Of a stretch of 64,000 bases of DNA, positions 17,113 to 25,814 are shown in pieces; the stretch's first letter is position 1, and every line of letters starts with the position of its first letter. The translations under genes were made by a program, and so were the position numbers. The notes beneath the pieces were generated by a model. That model was not told the DNA's origin, searched no databases, and saw nothing but the letters and a program-made list of their open reading frames with translations. Source of the DNA: JBNJFY01 sp051747265 (GTDB lineage: Bacteria > Bacteroidota > Rhodothermia > Balneolales > Balneolaceae); the NCBI GenBank assembly GCA_051747265.1, contig JBNJFY010000001.1, forward strand, positions 868,001 to 932,000. Reading direction: 5' to 3'.

Positions 17113-17661
17113 TTAAGAGGATGATTTAAATCGATTCAACATTTGATCAAAGCTGGCCGAACCCTGCGATCCACCAGACGGAAACCCTTGGGGCTTGCGT
17201 TGCTCCCACTGTTCAGCAGTCCATTTTTCTAATAAATTGACGCTGTTGCTGGTTACGCCCAATACCCAAAACTCGTCGCCCATATCTACAATTTTGAGCG
17301 ACTGGCCCGGTCCAAGGTCAAACTGCCCCACTACGGTAAAGGTAAGCTCTTTGGTTTCGGTATTTCCCCGGTTCCACCACCAAAGAACCGCTAAACCACC
17401 ACCCAGGATGATGATCACCCAGAGCATGTTATCCCACATATTTTGATTGGGATCGTTTTGCTGGATGGATACGTCTCTGCCCAGTGCTTGACGGAGACTG
17501 TCTACACGGGCTTGTTGTTCAGGAGTATACTCTTCGTAATCGGGACCCGAGGTCTGGGTTTGCGACATGACAAACACCCAGATCACCAACAGGGTAGCTC
17601 CCAAAGCAACGACCAGGTTGAAGAAGCGTTTGGTATTGGTTGGAAGCCCCCATTTTTGCAT
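17113..17661 (-). CDS. fliO: Flagellar biosynthesis protein FliO
   Basis: A 182-residue protein. A first hydrophobic segment lies near 14-29, and a second (about 79-90) with GGGLAVLWWWNRG leads to a small cytoplasmic domain containing SLKIVDMGDEFWVLGVTSNSV, the FliO-type pattern. FliO helps assemble FliP into the export gate. Position between fliN and fliP supports the call. Sequence conservation of FliO is always low. It ends against the fliP start. Confidence 0.85.
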   Translation of the reverse strand: MQKWGLPTNTKRFFNLVVALGATLLVIWVFVMSQTQTSGPDYEEYTPEQQARVDSLRQALGRDVSIQQNDPNQNMWDNMLWVIIILGGGLAVLWWWNRGNTETKELTFTVVGQFDLGPGQSLKIVDMGDEFWVLGVTSNSVNLLEKWTAEQWEQRKPQGFPSGGSQGSASFDQMLNRFKSSS

Positions 17662-17679
17662 ACAATCAGTGGCTGGTAA

Positions 17680-18696
17680 TTAACGTAAACTTTCAATTCG
17701 TTCGCGCGTGGATACCAAGTTGGTCACCCGTACCCCAAAGTGCTCGTCGATAACCACCACTTCGCCTTCGGCGATGCGATGCCCGTTGGCGTACACCTCA
17801 ACCGGCTCGCCGGCAAGCTTGTTTAATTCGATTACTGACCCGCGTACCAGATGCAGAATATCGCCCAGTGGGACTTCCTTACGGCCCAGCTCAACGGATA
17901 TATCCAGCTCCACATCTTTCAACAGATCCAGGTTGCGGACTTCCACATCGCTATCCGCGGCCATTTGAGGACTGAATTCCTCAAAATCCACATGGCGTCC
18001 TTTCACATCGGGTTTGGCTTGTGCGCGTTCACTTTCCACAGCCTCGCCGGCAGGAACCGGTTCAGGTTGATCACCGCCATCATCCGACGTTGATTCAACG
18101 GCTTGCTCTACCGCTTCATCCGCTTCGGGTTCGGATGCTTCTTCCTCACCTCCCATTACTTCCTGAACGGTTTCCTCATCCGGAATAGCAAAGGTGATGA
18201 TCATGGCCAGTTGCGGCTGTTCGTCGCCTTCAATCTCAAACTTACCGGATACATCAACCTGGGCCATAAAATAATCGGCCTCATCCACGGCGTTCGAGAT
18301 CTGACCCGACTTCAACAAGTTGACCTCGCCCGGCTCCAGCGGTATACCCTGCTCTTGCAAGGTCATTTGGGCCGTTCCCAGTAACTGCTGGGAGAATTCC
18401 GTAATCAGATCGCGGGTGATCTCATTCACATCCTGCTCTTCGACTCCCAGCATGGCCATGGATAACTGCGGAATCCAATTTTCATCGAAAGCGATAAAGA
18501 TATCGGATCCGAAAGTTTCTTCTCTGGTTTGCACCACTACCGTCCCCGTTTTCAGGGCTTCGATCACCATGGCTTCGTCGGCCACACTTGATGCCGATAA
18601 TTCCGCTCGTAATTTTTTGAGCATGATGGTTTTCAGGAAGCCTTCCAGCGCGGAAAGATTCTCCTGTACCCCTTGCTCAAGTACTTCGATATCCAT
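17680..18696 (-). CDS. fliN: Flagellar motor switch protein FliN/FliY with CheC-like N-terminal domain
   Basis: A 338-residue protein, much longer than the 100-140 residues of simple FliN. The N-terminal 170 residues resemble a CheC/FliY-type domain, including VNEITRDLITEFSQQLLGTA. An acidic, low-complexity linker (about 180-240) follows. The C-terminal SpoA domain (about 255-335) has the FliN signature DVELDISVELGRKEVPLGD. It builds the C-ring with FliM and FliG and may bind or dephosphorylate CheY-P as FliY does; that activity is inferred. The gene starts 2 bases after fliM ends. Confidence 0.9.
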   Translation of the reverse strand: MDIEVLEQGVQENLSALEGFLKTIMLKKLRAELSASSVADEAMVIEALKTGTVVVQTREETFGSDIFIAFDENWIPQLSMAMLGVEEQDVNEITRDLITEFSQQLLGTAQMTLQEQGIPLEPGEVNLLKSGQISNAVDEADYFMAQVDVSGKFEIEGDEQPQLAMIITFAIPDEETVQEVMGGEEEASEPEADEAVEQAVESTSDDGGDQPEPVPAGEAVESERAQAKPDVKGRHVDFEEFSPQMAADSDVEVRNLDLLKDVELDISVELGRKEVPLGDILHLVRGSVIELNKLAGEPVEVYANGHRIAEGEVVVIDEHFGVRVTNLVSTRERIESLR

Positions 18697-18698
18697 CG

Positions 18699-19697
18699 TT
18701 ATTCCTCGTTATCCGTTTGATCTAAAATATCGTAAATCTTAATTGCTTTCTGCTTGCGTACCCGCCCCGGATATCCGGTCATTTTTTGTTCATTATTTAC
18801 CAAAATACTGAGTGGTTCTTCCACTCGCTGTTCCAAAGGAATCACATCCCCTTCCTGCATCTGAATCAAATCCCGGATCGATATTTTGGTGTTGCCCAAT
18901 TGGGCCTGCAGGGGAACGGAAATTTCTTTCACTTTGGACTGATAGCGTTGCCGCTGCTCCGGTTCCAGATCGTCCTTGCGCATCTGATTAGACATCTTGA
19001 GCAGCGAGTTGCTCAATGCCTCTTCCAGCAAGGCGTAGGGGTAACACATATTAAAGGTTGCCTTGCTGTCGTATACCTGCACGGTATAAAAAACCACAAT
19101 GGCGGGTTCTACCGCGGAGATAATCTGAATATTTTCGGGATTACTTTCGTAGGAATGCTGATAAACCGTTAAATCAGTGAACGGCTCCCAGGCCAGTTGA
19201 ATCTCCGAGTACACCCGGTTCATAACCCGAGACATAATCTTCTCTTCGATCTGGGTCATTTCCCGGCGAAAGGTCATTTCTTTGCCGGATCCCCCGCTTT
19301 GGCGCTCCACCGCGAAAATGCAGTATCGTGGATCGATCTCTATAACCGCCTCGCCGCCCCATTCTTCAATGGTGAACAAAAATAGCGCGCTAGGGGACGC
19401 GATAGATTGCACAAATTCCGAATACACCACCTGGTCGATGGCATTCAGTTGTACATCCACGATGGTGCGCAGCGTATTGGTGAACGCGACACTGAGATTT
19501 CGCGCCAGGGTTTCGTGCAGATTGCGCAGTGAGCGCATCTGCTCCTGCGATACCAATTTCGGATGTCGGAAATCATAGGCATTAACCTCCTTGGAAGGCT
19601 GTAATACCTGCTCCTGTTCTTCAATTTCAGGCACTTCACCTGAAACCTCCGACATCAGGGCATCAATTTCGCGTTGTGATAATAATTTATGAGCCAT
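18699..19697 (-). CDS. fliM: Flagellar motor switch protein FliM
   Basis: A 332-residue C-ring protein. The N-terminal LLSQREIDALMSEV is the CheY-P-binding peptide. A CheC-like middle domain follows (about 45-230), and a SpoA domain (about 250-320) holds ISVPLQAQLGNTKISIRDL. It transmits the chemotaxis signal to FliG and sets rotation direction. Length is typical. It is followed by fliN/Y and preceded by fliL at 39 bases. Confidence 0.95.
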   Translation of the reverse strand: MAHKLLSQREIDALMSEVSGEVPEIEEQEQVLQPSKEVNAYDFRHPKLVSQEQMRSLRNLHETLARNLSVAFTNTLRTIVDVQLNAIDQVVYSEFVQSIASPSALFLFTIEEWGGEAVIEIDPRYCIFAVERQSGGSGKEMTFRREMTQIEEKIMSRVMNRVYSEIQLAWEPFTDLTVYQHSYESNPENIQIISAVEPAIVVFYTVQVYDSKATFNMCYPYALLEEALSNSLLKMSNQMRKDDLEPEQRQRYQSKVKEISVPLQAQLGNTKISIRDLIQMQEGDVIPLEQRVEEPLSILVNNEQKMTGYPGRVRKQKAIKIYDILDQTDNEE

Positions 19698-19736
19698 AAG
19701 TAAGGTCCATCATTGTATATTCCAGCCCTAGCTGGG

Positions 19737-20252
19737 TCACTGCATCACATATTCAGTGAAAAATAAATTCTTAACGGCTTGCCGCTCGATGGTCTGGTTT
19801 ATCATAATCCCAATTTCTTGTTTCAGCTCCTTGCGAGTTTCCAGCTGCGCCAGTTCTTCTACCGTCCGCCTGCTGAGCAAGGTGTTTATGGCATCCCGTA
19901 TCATGATCTCCCGGCGCGTAATTACTTCGATATCTTCTTTGTTTCGAACCTGGATCCCCATAGAGACCACGAGGAACCTTGTTCCGTTAGATCCGGCTGG
20001 ATTTACCGTTAAATCTTCCAGTTCGTAGAATCCGCCCATTTCAGGTGGCTGCCCATACATATATTCGTACATGGATGGATAATAGAGTGCCACCACGGTA
20101 TAAGCCGCTACAGCCTCGGCTATTAATATCGCGGCAATCAGGAATATATTCCCATAGTTCTTGCTAAACGAACTGGGTATGGTAACCACGGGGATGTCCC
20201 CGTCGTCCATGTTTTGCTGTTGATTTGCCTGATCTAAATTTTGCTTGGCCAT
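19737..20252 (-). CDS. fliL: Flagellar basal body-associated protein FliL
   Basis: A 171-residue protein with one N-terminal membrane helix (about 36-56, FLIAAILIAEAVAAYTVVAL) and a periplasmic domain typical of FliL. RFLVVSMGIQVRNKEDIE and IMIRDAINTLLSRRTVEEL show the stomatin-like fold. It supports the stator and motor torque. It lies between motB and fliM. Confidence 0.9.
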   Translation of the reverse strand: MAKQNLDQANQQQNMDDGDIPVVTIPSSFSKNYGNIFLIAAILIAEAVAAYTVVALYYPSMYEYMYGQPPEMGGFYELEDLTVNPAGSNGTRFLVVSMGIQVRNKEDIEVITRREIMIRDAINTLLSRRTVEELAQLETRKELKQEIGIMINQTIERQAVKNLFFTEYVMQ

Positions 20253-20354
20253 AATTTTTGAATTTCTTCACTCATATTGTATCAAAAAACGCGCCAAACT
20301 CTATATTTCGAGCTGCGCGTCCGATTCCAGGGCGATAATTACGGGCCGTAATGA

Positions 20355-21104
20355 TTAATTTCTTCCGGCCGGTAGTAACAACTCCTCTCGCATATTACTT
20401 CTGGGACGATTACTGGAAGATTCATTTTGCTCGCTCTGTCGATATCGTATTAACACTTCCACCCTGCGATTGGCCCGCCTGCCTTCATCGGTTTCGTTGG
20501 TAGCCAGCGGGCGAAATTCGCCGACGCTGCTGGCTTTAAATTTTTCGGGGGGAATGTCGGTGTTGGCCACTAAAAATTGCAATACCGAAATGGCCCTTTC
20601 TGCTCCCAAATCCCAGTTGGAGCGATACCGGCCGGAGCGGATGGGCTGATTATCGGTATGTCCCTGCACCTCGATTTCGGCCACATCCTGATCAAATAGA
20701 TAGGTAATCTCTTGCAATACCGATTTCGACTGTTCTCGCAAGGTTGCCGCGCCGCTCCCAAAGGTTAGGGATTCCTTCAGGATAATACGGTTCCCTTGAG
20801 GCATCAGATCCAGCTGTACCTGATCTTGCAGATTTTGCTCATCGATATAGTCGTTGAGATTTTCCCAGCGCTGCTCACGTTGTCGAACGCGTTCGGCGAG
20901 GGATCCGGCGGGAATGACCGAACTTTCATTTAACACGCCTCGCCCACCTTGAAAGGTGTTGAGTATGGCGGTTAGCTTGCTATCCTCAATGCCATCGGTC
21001 ATGGAGTAAAACACGACGAAAAATACCAACATCAAGGTCATGAAGTCACTGAATGTGACCAGCCAGGTGTTGGAGTTATTATTGTTATTGGAATTATTTG
21101 CCAT
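20355..21104 (-). CDS. motB: Stator protein MotB (OmpA-like)
   Basis: A 249-residue protein. The N-terminal helix TFSDFMTLMLVFFVVFYSM carries the proton-binding aspartate (residue 20). A plug/linker region follows. The OmpA-like peptidoglycan-binding domain (about 110-225) has VEIQGHTDNQPI and SNWDLGAERAISVLQFL. The first residues are a run of asparagine and serine. With MotA it forms the proton channel that drives rotation. The gene starts 48 bases after motA. Confidence 0.94.
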   Translation of the reverse strand: MANNSNNNNNSNTWLVTFSDFMTLMLVFFVVFYSMTDGIEDSKLTAILNTFQGGRGVLNESSVIPAGSLAERVRQREQRWENLNDYIDEQNLQDQVQLDLMPQGNRIILKESLTFGSGAATLREQSKSVLQEITYLFDQDVAEIEVQGHTDNQPIRSGRYRSNWDLGAERAISVLQFLVANTDIPPEKFKASSVGEFRPLATNETDEGRRANRRVEVLIRYRQSEQNESSSNRPRSNMREELLLPAGRN

Positions 21105-21152
21105 AAGGAGCGAAAAGCCCTGCTTTGCTCAATTTCCCTAAGTTGTGTCAGC

Positions 21153-22019
21153 CTACATGGTGGAAACGACGTTTTCCCATTTTTCTTTTTGTTCGGCCAC
21201 CCAGTGATTGTACATCTGCTGTTCTTGTTTTTTGGAGAAACCGCGATCTCCATGGATTCGTATGTATTTTGCTCGTTCTTCGGGGGAAACGTAGGTCAGC
21301 ATTTTTTTCTCCATGATCCGCGGGTTTTCGCCGTTGGCCAGGGATAACAACCCGGTGCGCATCATTTCTTTTTCGTTTTTCTCCTGTTCGGAGAGTTTAT
21401 CCAGTTTTCCGCCTAAGGGAATAAATACCAGGTTGGATAATATGGTACCATAAAATGTGGTGATCAGCGCGATGGCCAGCCCGGGTCCGATGCCTTCGGG
21501 GTTGTCTAGGTTACGCAGCATCAGAATCAATCCAATCAGGGTTCCGATCATCCCGAAGGCGGGCGAGTAGGTCCCCATGGAGTTTAGCACATTGATGGAG
21601 GTGGTGTGTCGACGTTCCAGCGCTTTGATTTCATCATCTAAAATCTGGACCAGGTTTTCTTCGGGAATGCCGTCGATAACCAACTCTAACCCGTTTTTCA
21701 GATATCGGTCTTCTACATAGCGCACATCATCATCCAGTGTTAATAACCCCTGCCGACGTGCCCGGCGGGAAAACATGGTCATCAGTTCGATATCTTCGGT
21801 GAGGTCGATGCTTGGGCGACCAACCACCGATTGAATGGCTTGGTAGCTGGTGGTAATATCTTCCACGGAGTAATTTACCAAGGTGGCCGCAAAAACTCCC
21901 CCAACTACAATGAGTAAGGATTCGATGCTCAGGAAAGACGACAGCCCCCCCTGCACCAATATAGCAATGGCAATCAGCGCAAACCCTGACCCCAGCCCAA
22001 TAAGTGTTGAACGTTCCAT
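21153..22019 (-). CDS. motA: Stator protein MotA
   Basis: A 288-residue protein with four membrane segments, near 10-45 and 165-225. Conserved features are GTYSPAFGMIGTLIGLILML and the cytoplasmic loop MTMFSRRARRQGLL, whose charges contact FliG. With MotB it makes the stator. It is the first gene after the inserted four-helix-bundle cassette, so its expression may depend on readthrough of that cassette or on its own promoter. Confidence 0.95.
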   Translation of the reverse strand: MERSTLIGLGSGFALIAIAILVQGGLSSFLSIESLLIVVGGVFAATLVNYSVEDITTSYQAIQSVVGRPSIDLTEDIELMTMFSRRARRQGLLTLDDDVRYVEDRYLKNGLELVIDGIPEENLVQILDDEIKALERRHTTSINVLNSMGTYSPAFGMIGTLIGLILMLRNLDNPEGIGPGLAIALITTFYGTILSNLVFIPLGGKLDKLSEQEKNEKEMMRTGLLSLANGENPRIMEKKMLTYVSPEERAKYIRIHGDRGFSKKQEQQMYNHWVAEQKEKWENVVSTM

Positions 22020-22079
22020 AACGTAGTTATCCTATCCTATAATTACTCACAGACCATTATCATCATAAATTACCTCCAT

Positions 22080-22585
22080 TTAACAATTGTCGGTAATTAA
22101 TGATGAATAATTAAAAATTAACAAACCATCACTGATATATTTAGCGATTATTCCCTTTAAGGGTATTTAAAATAGAGGTCAGTATTCTAAGAACTTCATC
22201 ACAATCTTGCTTCAGTTCTTTATATACCTGGTCATCGATATAGGATGATTTGTTTAATAGTTTAATCCAAAAGCTGGTTTCCCTTGCTTCCTTATATGAG
22301 ATCGAAAGTTTATGTATAAAATCCGCTTTTGATTGCGCCCCTATGGCCTCTTCAACATTCGCGCCAACCGAGGTGCCGGATCGTAACAACTGCTTACTCA
22401 TCACAAATTCTTTTTTCTGATGAACTAATACCTTATAAAGGTCTACAATTTTCAAAGCGAAATCGAAGCTTTTTTGCTGTATGATATTTTCTTTATCTCG
22501 TCTCACAGCATCATATTAATACCATTAGCAGCCAATTATTAATTATTCATTGATAATTATTCATTCCCAAACTGCTAATTGTTAA
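22080..22585. mobile_element. Four-helix-bundle gene cassette with imperfect inverted-repeat ends
   Basis: The left end 22080-22113 starts TTAACAATT and contains TGATGAATAATTA. The right end, read on the minus strand from 22585, starts TTAACAATTAGCAG and contains ATGAATAATTA twice. The ends are thus imperfect inverted repeats about 35-55 bases long, AT-rich and unlike the flagellar genes on either side. They enclose one gene of the 23S rRNA intervening-sequence type. No transposase is present, so movement would depend on an outside enzyme or on homologous recombination. Confidence 0.65.
22141..22506 (-). CDS. Four-helix bundle protein (23S rRNA intervening-sequence type)
   Basis: A 121-residue all-helical protein of the TIGR02436 family, recognisable from FDFALKIVDLYK, LLRSGTSVGANVEEA and ADFIHKLSISYKEARETSFW. 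Members were first found inside intervening sequences of 23S rRNA genes and are common as single genes in Bacteroidota-like genomes. They form pentameric helical bundles and their role is unclear. It has no link to motility and sits in a cassette with inverted-repeat ends between flgE and motA, on the same strand as the flagellar genes. Confidence 0.88.
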   Translation of the reverse strand: MRRDKENIIQQKSFDFALKIVDLYKVLVHQKKEFVMSKQLLRSGTSVGANVEEAIGAQSKADFIHKLSISYKEARETSFWIKLLNKSSYIDDQVYKELKQDCDEVLRILTSILNTLKGNNR

Positions 22586-22633
22586 AAAGCAGGACGACGC
22601 TTCGAAACGCCGCCCCACTCATCAGTTTAACGA

Positions 22634-24310
22634 TTAACGCTTCAGCTGCACGGCCTCAGCCATGAGTTGATCGGAGGTGGTGATCACCCGTGCGTTGGAC
22701 TGGTAGGCCCGCTGCGTGACGATCATCTCGGTGAATTCCTGCGCCAGATCTACGTTGGATCCTTCCAGGAAGCCTGAGTTCACAGAGGTGTCCACCATGC
22801 TACTGGCGGTATCCGTACGTACTTCCCCGGCTTGGGTTTGAGCGGCATACAGACCGTTACCCTCGTTAGAGAGTCCTTCCGGATTGGCCACATCGGCTAC
22901 GGCCAGCTGAGCAAGATTCTTACTCTTACCGTTGCTGTAGTTACCCACGATTAAGCCATCCTTGTCGATGAAGAAGTCCACCAATTCACCCTTGGCAAAA
23001 CCATCCTGAGAGTCCACATTAGCCGTGGTGGTTCCCTGGAATTGACTCAGCGACTTGGAGCCTGAGTCGAAATTGAGCGCGAAGCTCATCGGGTTGGAGC
23101 CATTATTGGGGTTGAACGTGATGGTTGAGGAATCATCGGTGATGTTCCCGCTGGAGTCGAAATTAATTTCTCCAGTTGGATTGGCTGTAATGGTTTCCCC
23201 ATCCAAGAACTTGGCTTGATATTGCCAGGTATCGGATGAGGTTCGATCACCACTTTGATCCAATCCCTGAGTAAACTCAACAATTAAAGTGTGAGCTTCT
23301 CCTAAATCATCATACACTGTAGATGAAATTGTGCGACTGTTGTATGCACCTTCTTGACTTACATCAAAAGTAGGTGGATCAAAATTACCACCTGCATCGT
23401 CCAACGATATATCTAAACTACTTGCTCCAGGACGGTCAGATCTTAGGTTAATCAACCCATCATCCAATGTTGCCGTAGCATTTGCTGTTGATCCATTACT
23501 TTGTGATTGACTTGTAATGAAATCTACAAACTCACCAACTGTTGTACCATCGGTTCCATATTGGAATCCATAGGTATTTGTAACAGCATCAGCAGGATCT
23601 GTACTACTTGGATCATCTTCGGTTAATGTTACTTGAATCGTTTGACCACCACCAGATGATAAATCACCTGTTGTTTGATCAAGCGCATTTAAGTCAGTTG
23701 ACCTAGTTGCCAGATCTCCACTGTTGGTAGTTAAGGCCTGAACAGCGGAAACGATTTGTTCTTCGCTGGTCTTGGAGTTCAGATTCCCGGCCAGATTTAC
23801 GTTCTGGGTTTTCTGAGGGGAATACACATCCTGGAAATCGACCTGGATGTCATTCGCGGATCCACCGCTTACCACTTCACCAGCAGAATTGGCGTTGAAT
23901 CCTTGCACGCTCAGCCCTTGCTGGGTAACCAGATTACCGTTCTTGTTGAAGCTGAAGTTACCGGAGCGGGTCAGCATGTTTTGGGATCCGTCATTGACCA
24001 TGAAGAATCCGTTGCCTTCCAGCGCCAGATCGGTAGTACGGTTGGTGGCATCCAGTGACCCTTGCGACATATCTTGGTCGATAGAGGCCACACGGACACC
24101 CAGTCCTACCTGGTTATTCTGCTTGGGAGCGGATTCATAATCCGCGCCGCCGCGGCTCATATTTTTCTGCAGCATTTCAGAGAATGCTACCCGCCCGGAC
24201 TTAAATCCAGACGTGTTGACGTTGGCAATGTTATTACCAATAACGTCCATTTTGGTTTGAAAGCCCTTCAAACCACTAACACCGGCTTGTAATGAATTAA
24301 TTAAAGCCAT
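22634..24310 (-). CDS. flgE: Flagellar hook protein FlgE
   Basis: A 558-residue hook subunit. The N-terminus has the rod/hook motif VSGLKGFQTKMDVIGNNIANVNTSGFK (split: G-NNIANVNT is the core), and the C-terminus has VDLAQEFTEMIVTQRAYQ and NARVITTSDQLM, which form the D0 coiled coil. The centre (about 197-343), expected to be the exposed D1/D2 region, is AT-richer and uses other codons than the ends. A strong Shine-Dalgarno AAGGAGGA lies 6 bases before the ATG and supports the start. The leader upstream is full of hairpins. The hook is the universal joint between rod and filament. Confidence 0.94.
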   Translation of the reverse strand: MALINSLQAGVSGLKGFQTKMDVIGNNIANVNTSGFKSGRVAFSEMLQKNMSRGGADYESAPKQNNQVGLGVRVASIDQDMSQGSLDATNRTTDLALEGNGFFMVNDGSQNMLTRSGNFSFNKNGNLVTQQGLSVQGFNANSAGEVVSGGSANDIQVDFQDVYSPQKTQNVNLAGNLNSKTSEEQIVSAVQALTTNSGDLATRSTDLNALDQTTGDLSSGGGQTIQVTLTEDDPSSTDPADAVTNTYGFQYGTDGTTVGEFVDFITSQSQSNGSTANATATLDDGLINLRSDRPGASSLDISLDDAGGNFDPPTFDVSQEGAYNSRTISSTVYDDLGEAHTLIVEFTQGLDQSGDRTSSDTWQYQAKFLDGETITANPTGEINFDSSGNITDDSSTITFNPNNGSNPMSFALNFDSGSKSLSQFQGTTTANVDSQDGFAKGELVDFFIDKDGLIVGNYSNGKSKNLAQLAVADVANPEGLSNEGNGLYAAQTQAGEVRTDTASSMVDTSVNSGFLEGSNVDLAQEFTEMIVTQRAYQSNARVITTSDQLMAEAVQLKR

Positions 24311-24316
24311 AGTGAT

Positions 24317-24324
24317 TCCTCCTT
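24317..24324 (-). promoter_or_regulatory. Strong ribosome binding site of flgE
   Basis: AAGGAGGA is 6 bases upstream of the flgE ATG. Such a full match is uncommon in genes of this window and fits a protein made in large amounts. Confidence 0.8.
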
Positions 24325-24331
24325 ATTTGGT

Positions 24332-24486
24332 GCACAGCGTCAATCGGTCGGCTGTGCGCGGGCTTCCCTTGCGGGTCCAGCCCAATTAAAGGTTGTTTAA
24401 TTGAAAAGTTGAATATCACGGTCCGCTACACGGTAACTTATGCGAAAGCAACCGAGGGAACCCACCCTAGTCGAGGGGCGATATTC
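24332..24486 (-). promoter_or_regulatory. Structured leader of flgE (four stems)
   Basis: Read on the minus strand: GAATATC (24486-24480) pairs with GATATTC (24417-24411) and encloses smaller stems. CAATTAAA pairs with TTTAATTG around CAACC (24403-24383). GGGC...CCC-GCAA-GGG...GCCC carries a GNRA tetraloop (24383-24360). GCACAGC pairs with GCTGTGC around a 12-base loop (24357-24332). The ribosome binding site follows at once. No riboswitch family I know matches. The outer 76-base domain also folds on the plus strand, where its inner loop would be GAAA, so its strand is open; the GCAA loop favours minus. A translational switch or a stabilising leader for hook synthesis is plausible. Confidence 0.55.
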
Positions 24487-24585
24487 AAGAGTTAGATTTT
24501 AAAAGAACAAAGATCGCTTGGTGTACTTTTCGGTTTTGAACCGTCTCGCGCCGTCGATCTTATATCAGGTTTCAGAGAACATAGG

Positions 24586-25023
24586 TTAACTGTTCACTCC
24601 ATTGGAGCCCTGTGCTTGCGTAAGCACCGTGCTGTCAATCTGGGTAAACACCTTTTCTCGCATTTCCAGCTGGTCTACCGCGGTAATCACCGTACGGTTT
24701 TCCACATTGACGATAAACGCGTTATCGCCATCCAGAATCAGCGATTCCTTGCTGCCCTTCGCCTGTGCCCGATCCACCGCTTCTTCGATGCGCTGCATAT
24801 CAGCTTGATTTAGCTGTATGTTGCGATCGACCAAACGTTGCTGCGCGTGTCCGGAGAACTGTAGGCGTTCCGCTTGCGGGGTTTTATCCACCGACTTCCG
24901 CTGGAAGACTTCCTTAAAAGTCTCGCCCTGCGGCGTGCGTTTGGCCTGTTCGGTTCCCGGCTGCTGCTTCTGTTTCTGCGGCGAAACAGGATCGACACGA
25001 CCGGTTAAATGGCGTATATCCAT
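24586..25023 (-). CDS. Flagellar operon protein, TIGR02530 type
   Basis: A 145-residue protein with a charged, Q-rich N-terminus and a conserved core: FSGHAQQRLVDRNIQL and a C-terminal DGDNAFIVNVENRTVITAVD. This is the pattern of the TIGR02530 flagellar operon family found between flgD and flgE in many phyla. Its role is not settled; position suggests hook assembly. It ends 275 bases before flgE, and that gap holds the flgE leader. Confidence 0.8.
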   Translation of the reverse strand: MDIRHLTGRVDPVSPQKQKQQPGTEQAKRTPQGETFKEVFQRKSVDKTPQAERLQFSGHAQQRLVDRNIQLNQADMQRIEEAVDRAQAKGSKESLILDGDNAFIVNVENRTVITAVDQLEMREKVFTQIDSTVLTQAQGSNGVNS

Positions 25024-25080
25024 CGTGATTTTACATCATTGATTGATATCCGCATCATACGGTTTCGGCGTTTCATGCGC

Positions 25081-25773
25081 CTAACCTTCTGATGATTGGG
25101 GTACCTCCCCAATTTCTTCTACGTCGCCCAAGCTAACTGACAATCCGTTGACCATCAACTTCACGCCCTCACCTGAGAAACGTATTCGTGAAATTTCTCC
25201 TCGTACAAACGAGGTCGACTTCACCTTAGCATCGCCATCTTTGGCATTAATCTCAACCGTGTACTCTCCTTCAGGAGCCTTATTACCACTTCCGGTACGT
25301 CCGTCCCACTCCCAACTGTGATCACCTTTTCCAAGGTTACTCAAGTTTTCGGTGCGAACAACCGTACCGTCCTGGTCACGAATGACCACTTCGGTATCCG
25401 AAGCATTGCCATCCAGCTTAAACTGGATATCGGCTTTGCCCGAGTCACCCAGCGCCAACTGATTGGTATGCACTTTTACCTGCTTACCGGTCAGCGTAGA
25501 TGCCATCGTGTTGACCAAGCCGTTACTCATGGACTCTTGCTGTTGGGCAAGTTTTTCCAAGCCACTATTCACGTTGACCAACTGCTCCACGGAGTTAAAC
25601 TGAGCCAGCTGCGAAGCAAACTCAGCGCCTTCCATCGGGTTCACCGGATCCTGATTGCGAAGCTGGGTGACCAGCAACTGCAAAAAATCCTGCTTCCCGA
25701 GATCGGACTTCCCCGGTTCAGAAGAAGCCTGACGGATGAACGATGTATTGCTATTAATAGACGCTACATCCAT
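25081..25773 (-). CDS. flgD: Hook assembly (capping) protein FlgD
   Basis: A 230-residue protein. The N-terminal LGKQDFLQLLVTQLRNQDP and EFASQLAQFNSVEQL are FlgD hallmarks. The C-terminal part (about 100-220) forms the Ig-like and tudor-like cap domains, with DHSWEWDGRTGSGNKAPEG. It caps the growing hook and directs FlgE polymerisation. It follows fliK by 41 bases. Confidence 0.93.
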   Translation of the reverse strand: MDVASINSNTSFIRQASSEPGKSDLGKQDFLQLLVTQLRNQDPVNPMEGAEFASQLAQFNSVEQLVNVNSGLEKLAQQQESMSNGLVNTMASTLTGKQVKVHTNQLALGDSGKADIQFKLDGNASDTEVVIRDQDGTVVRTENLSNLGKGDHSWEWDGRTGSGNKAPEGEYTVEINAKDGDAKVKSTSFVRGEISRIRFSGEGVKLMVNGLSVSLGDVEEIGEVPQSSEG

Positions 25774-25814
25774 AGGTTATTGGTTTATGTTATCGAGCAA
25801 CGACATGACGCTCA

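Noticed and set aside
20333..20350. Short palindrome between fliL and motB
   Set aside because: ATTACGG-G-CCGTAAT has no real loop and no T-run, so I do not call it a terminator or operator.
24411..24486. c-di-GMP riboswitch before flgE
   Set aside because: The domain has a closing stem and inner stems but lacks the conserved core I know for c-di-GMP-I or c-di-GMP-II, so I report it only as an unassigned structured leader.
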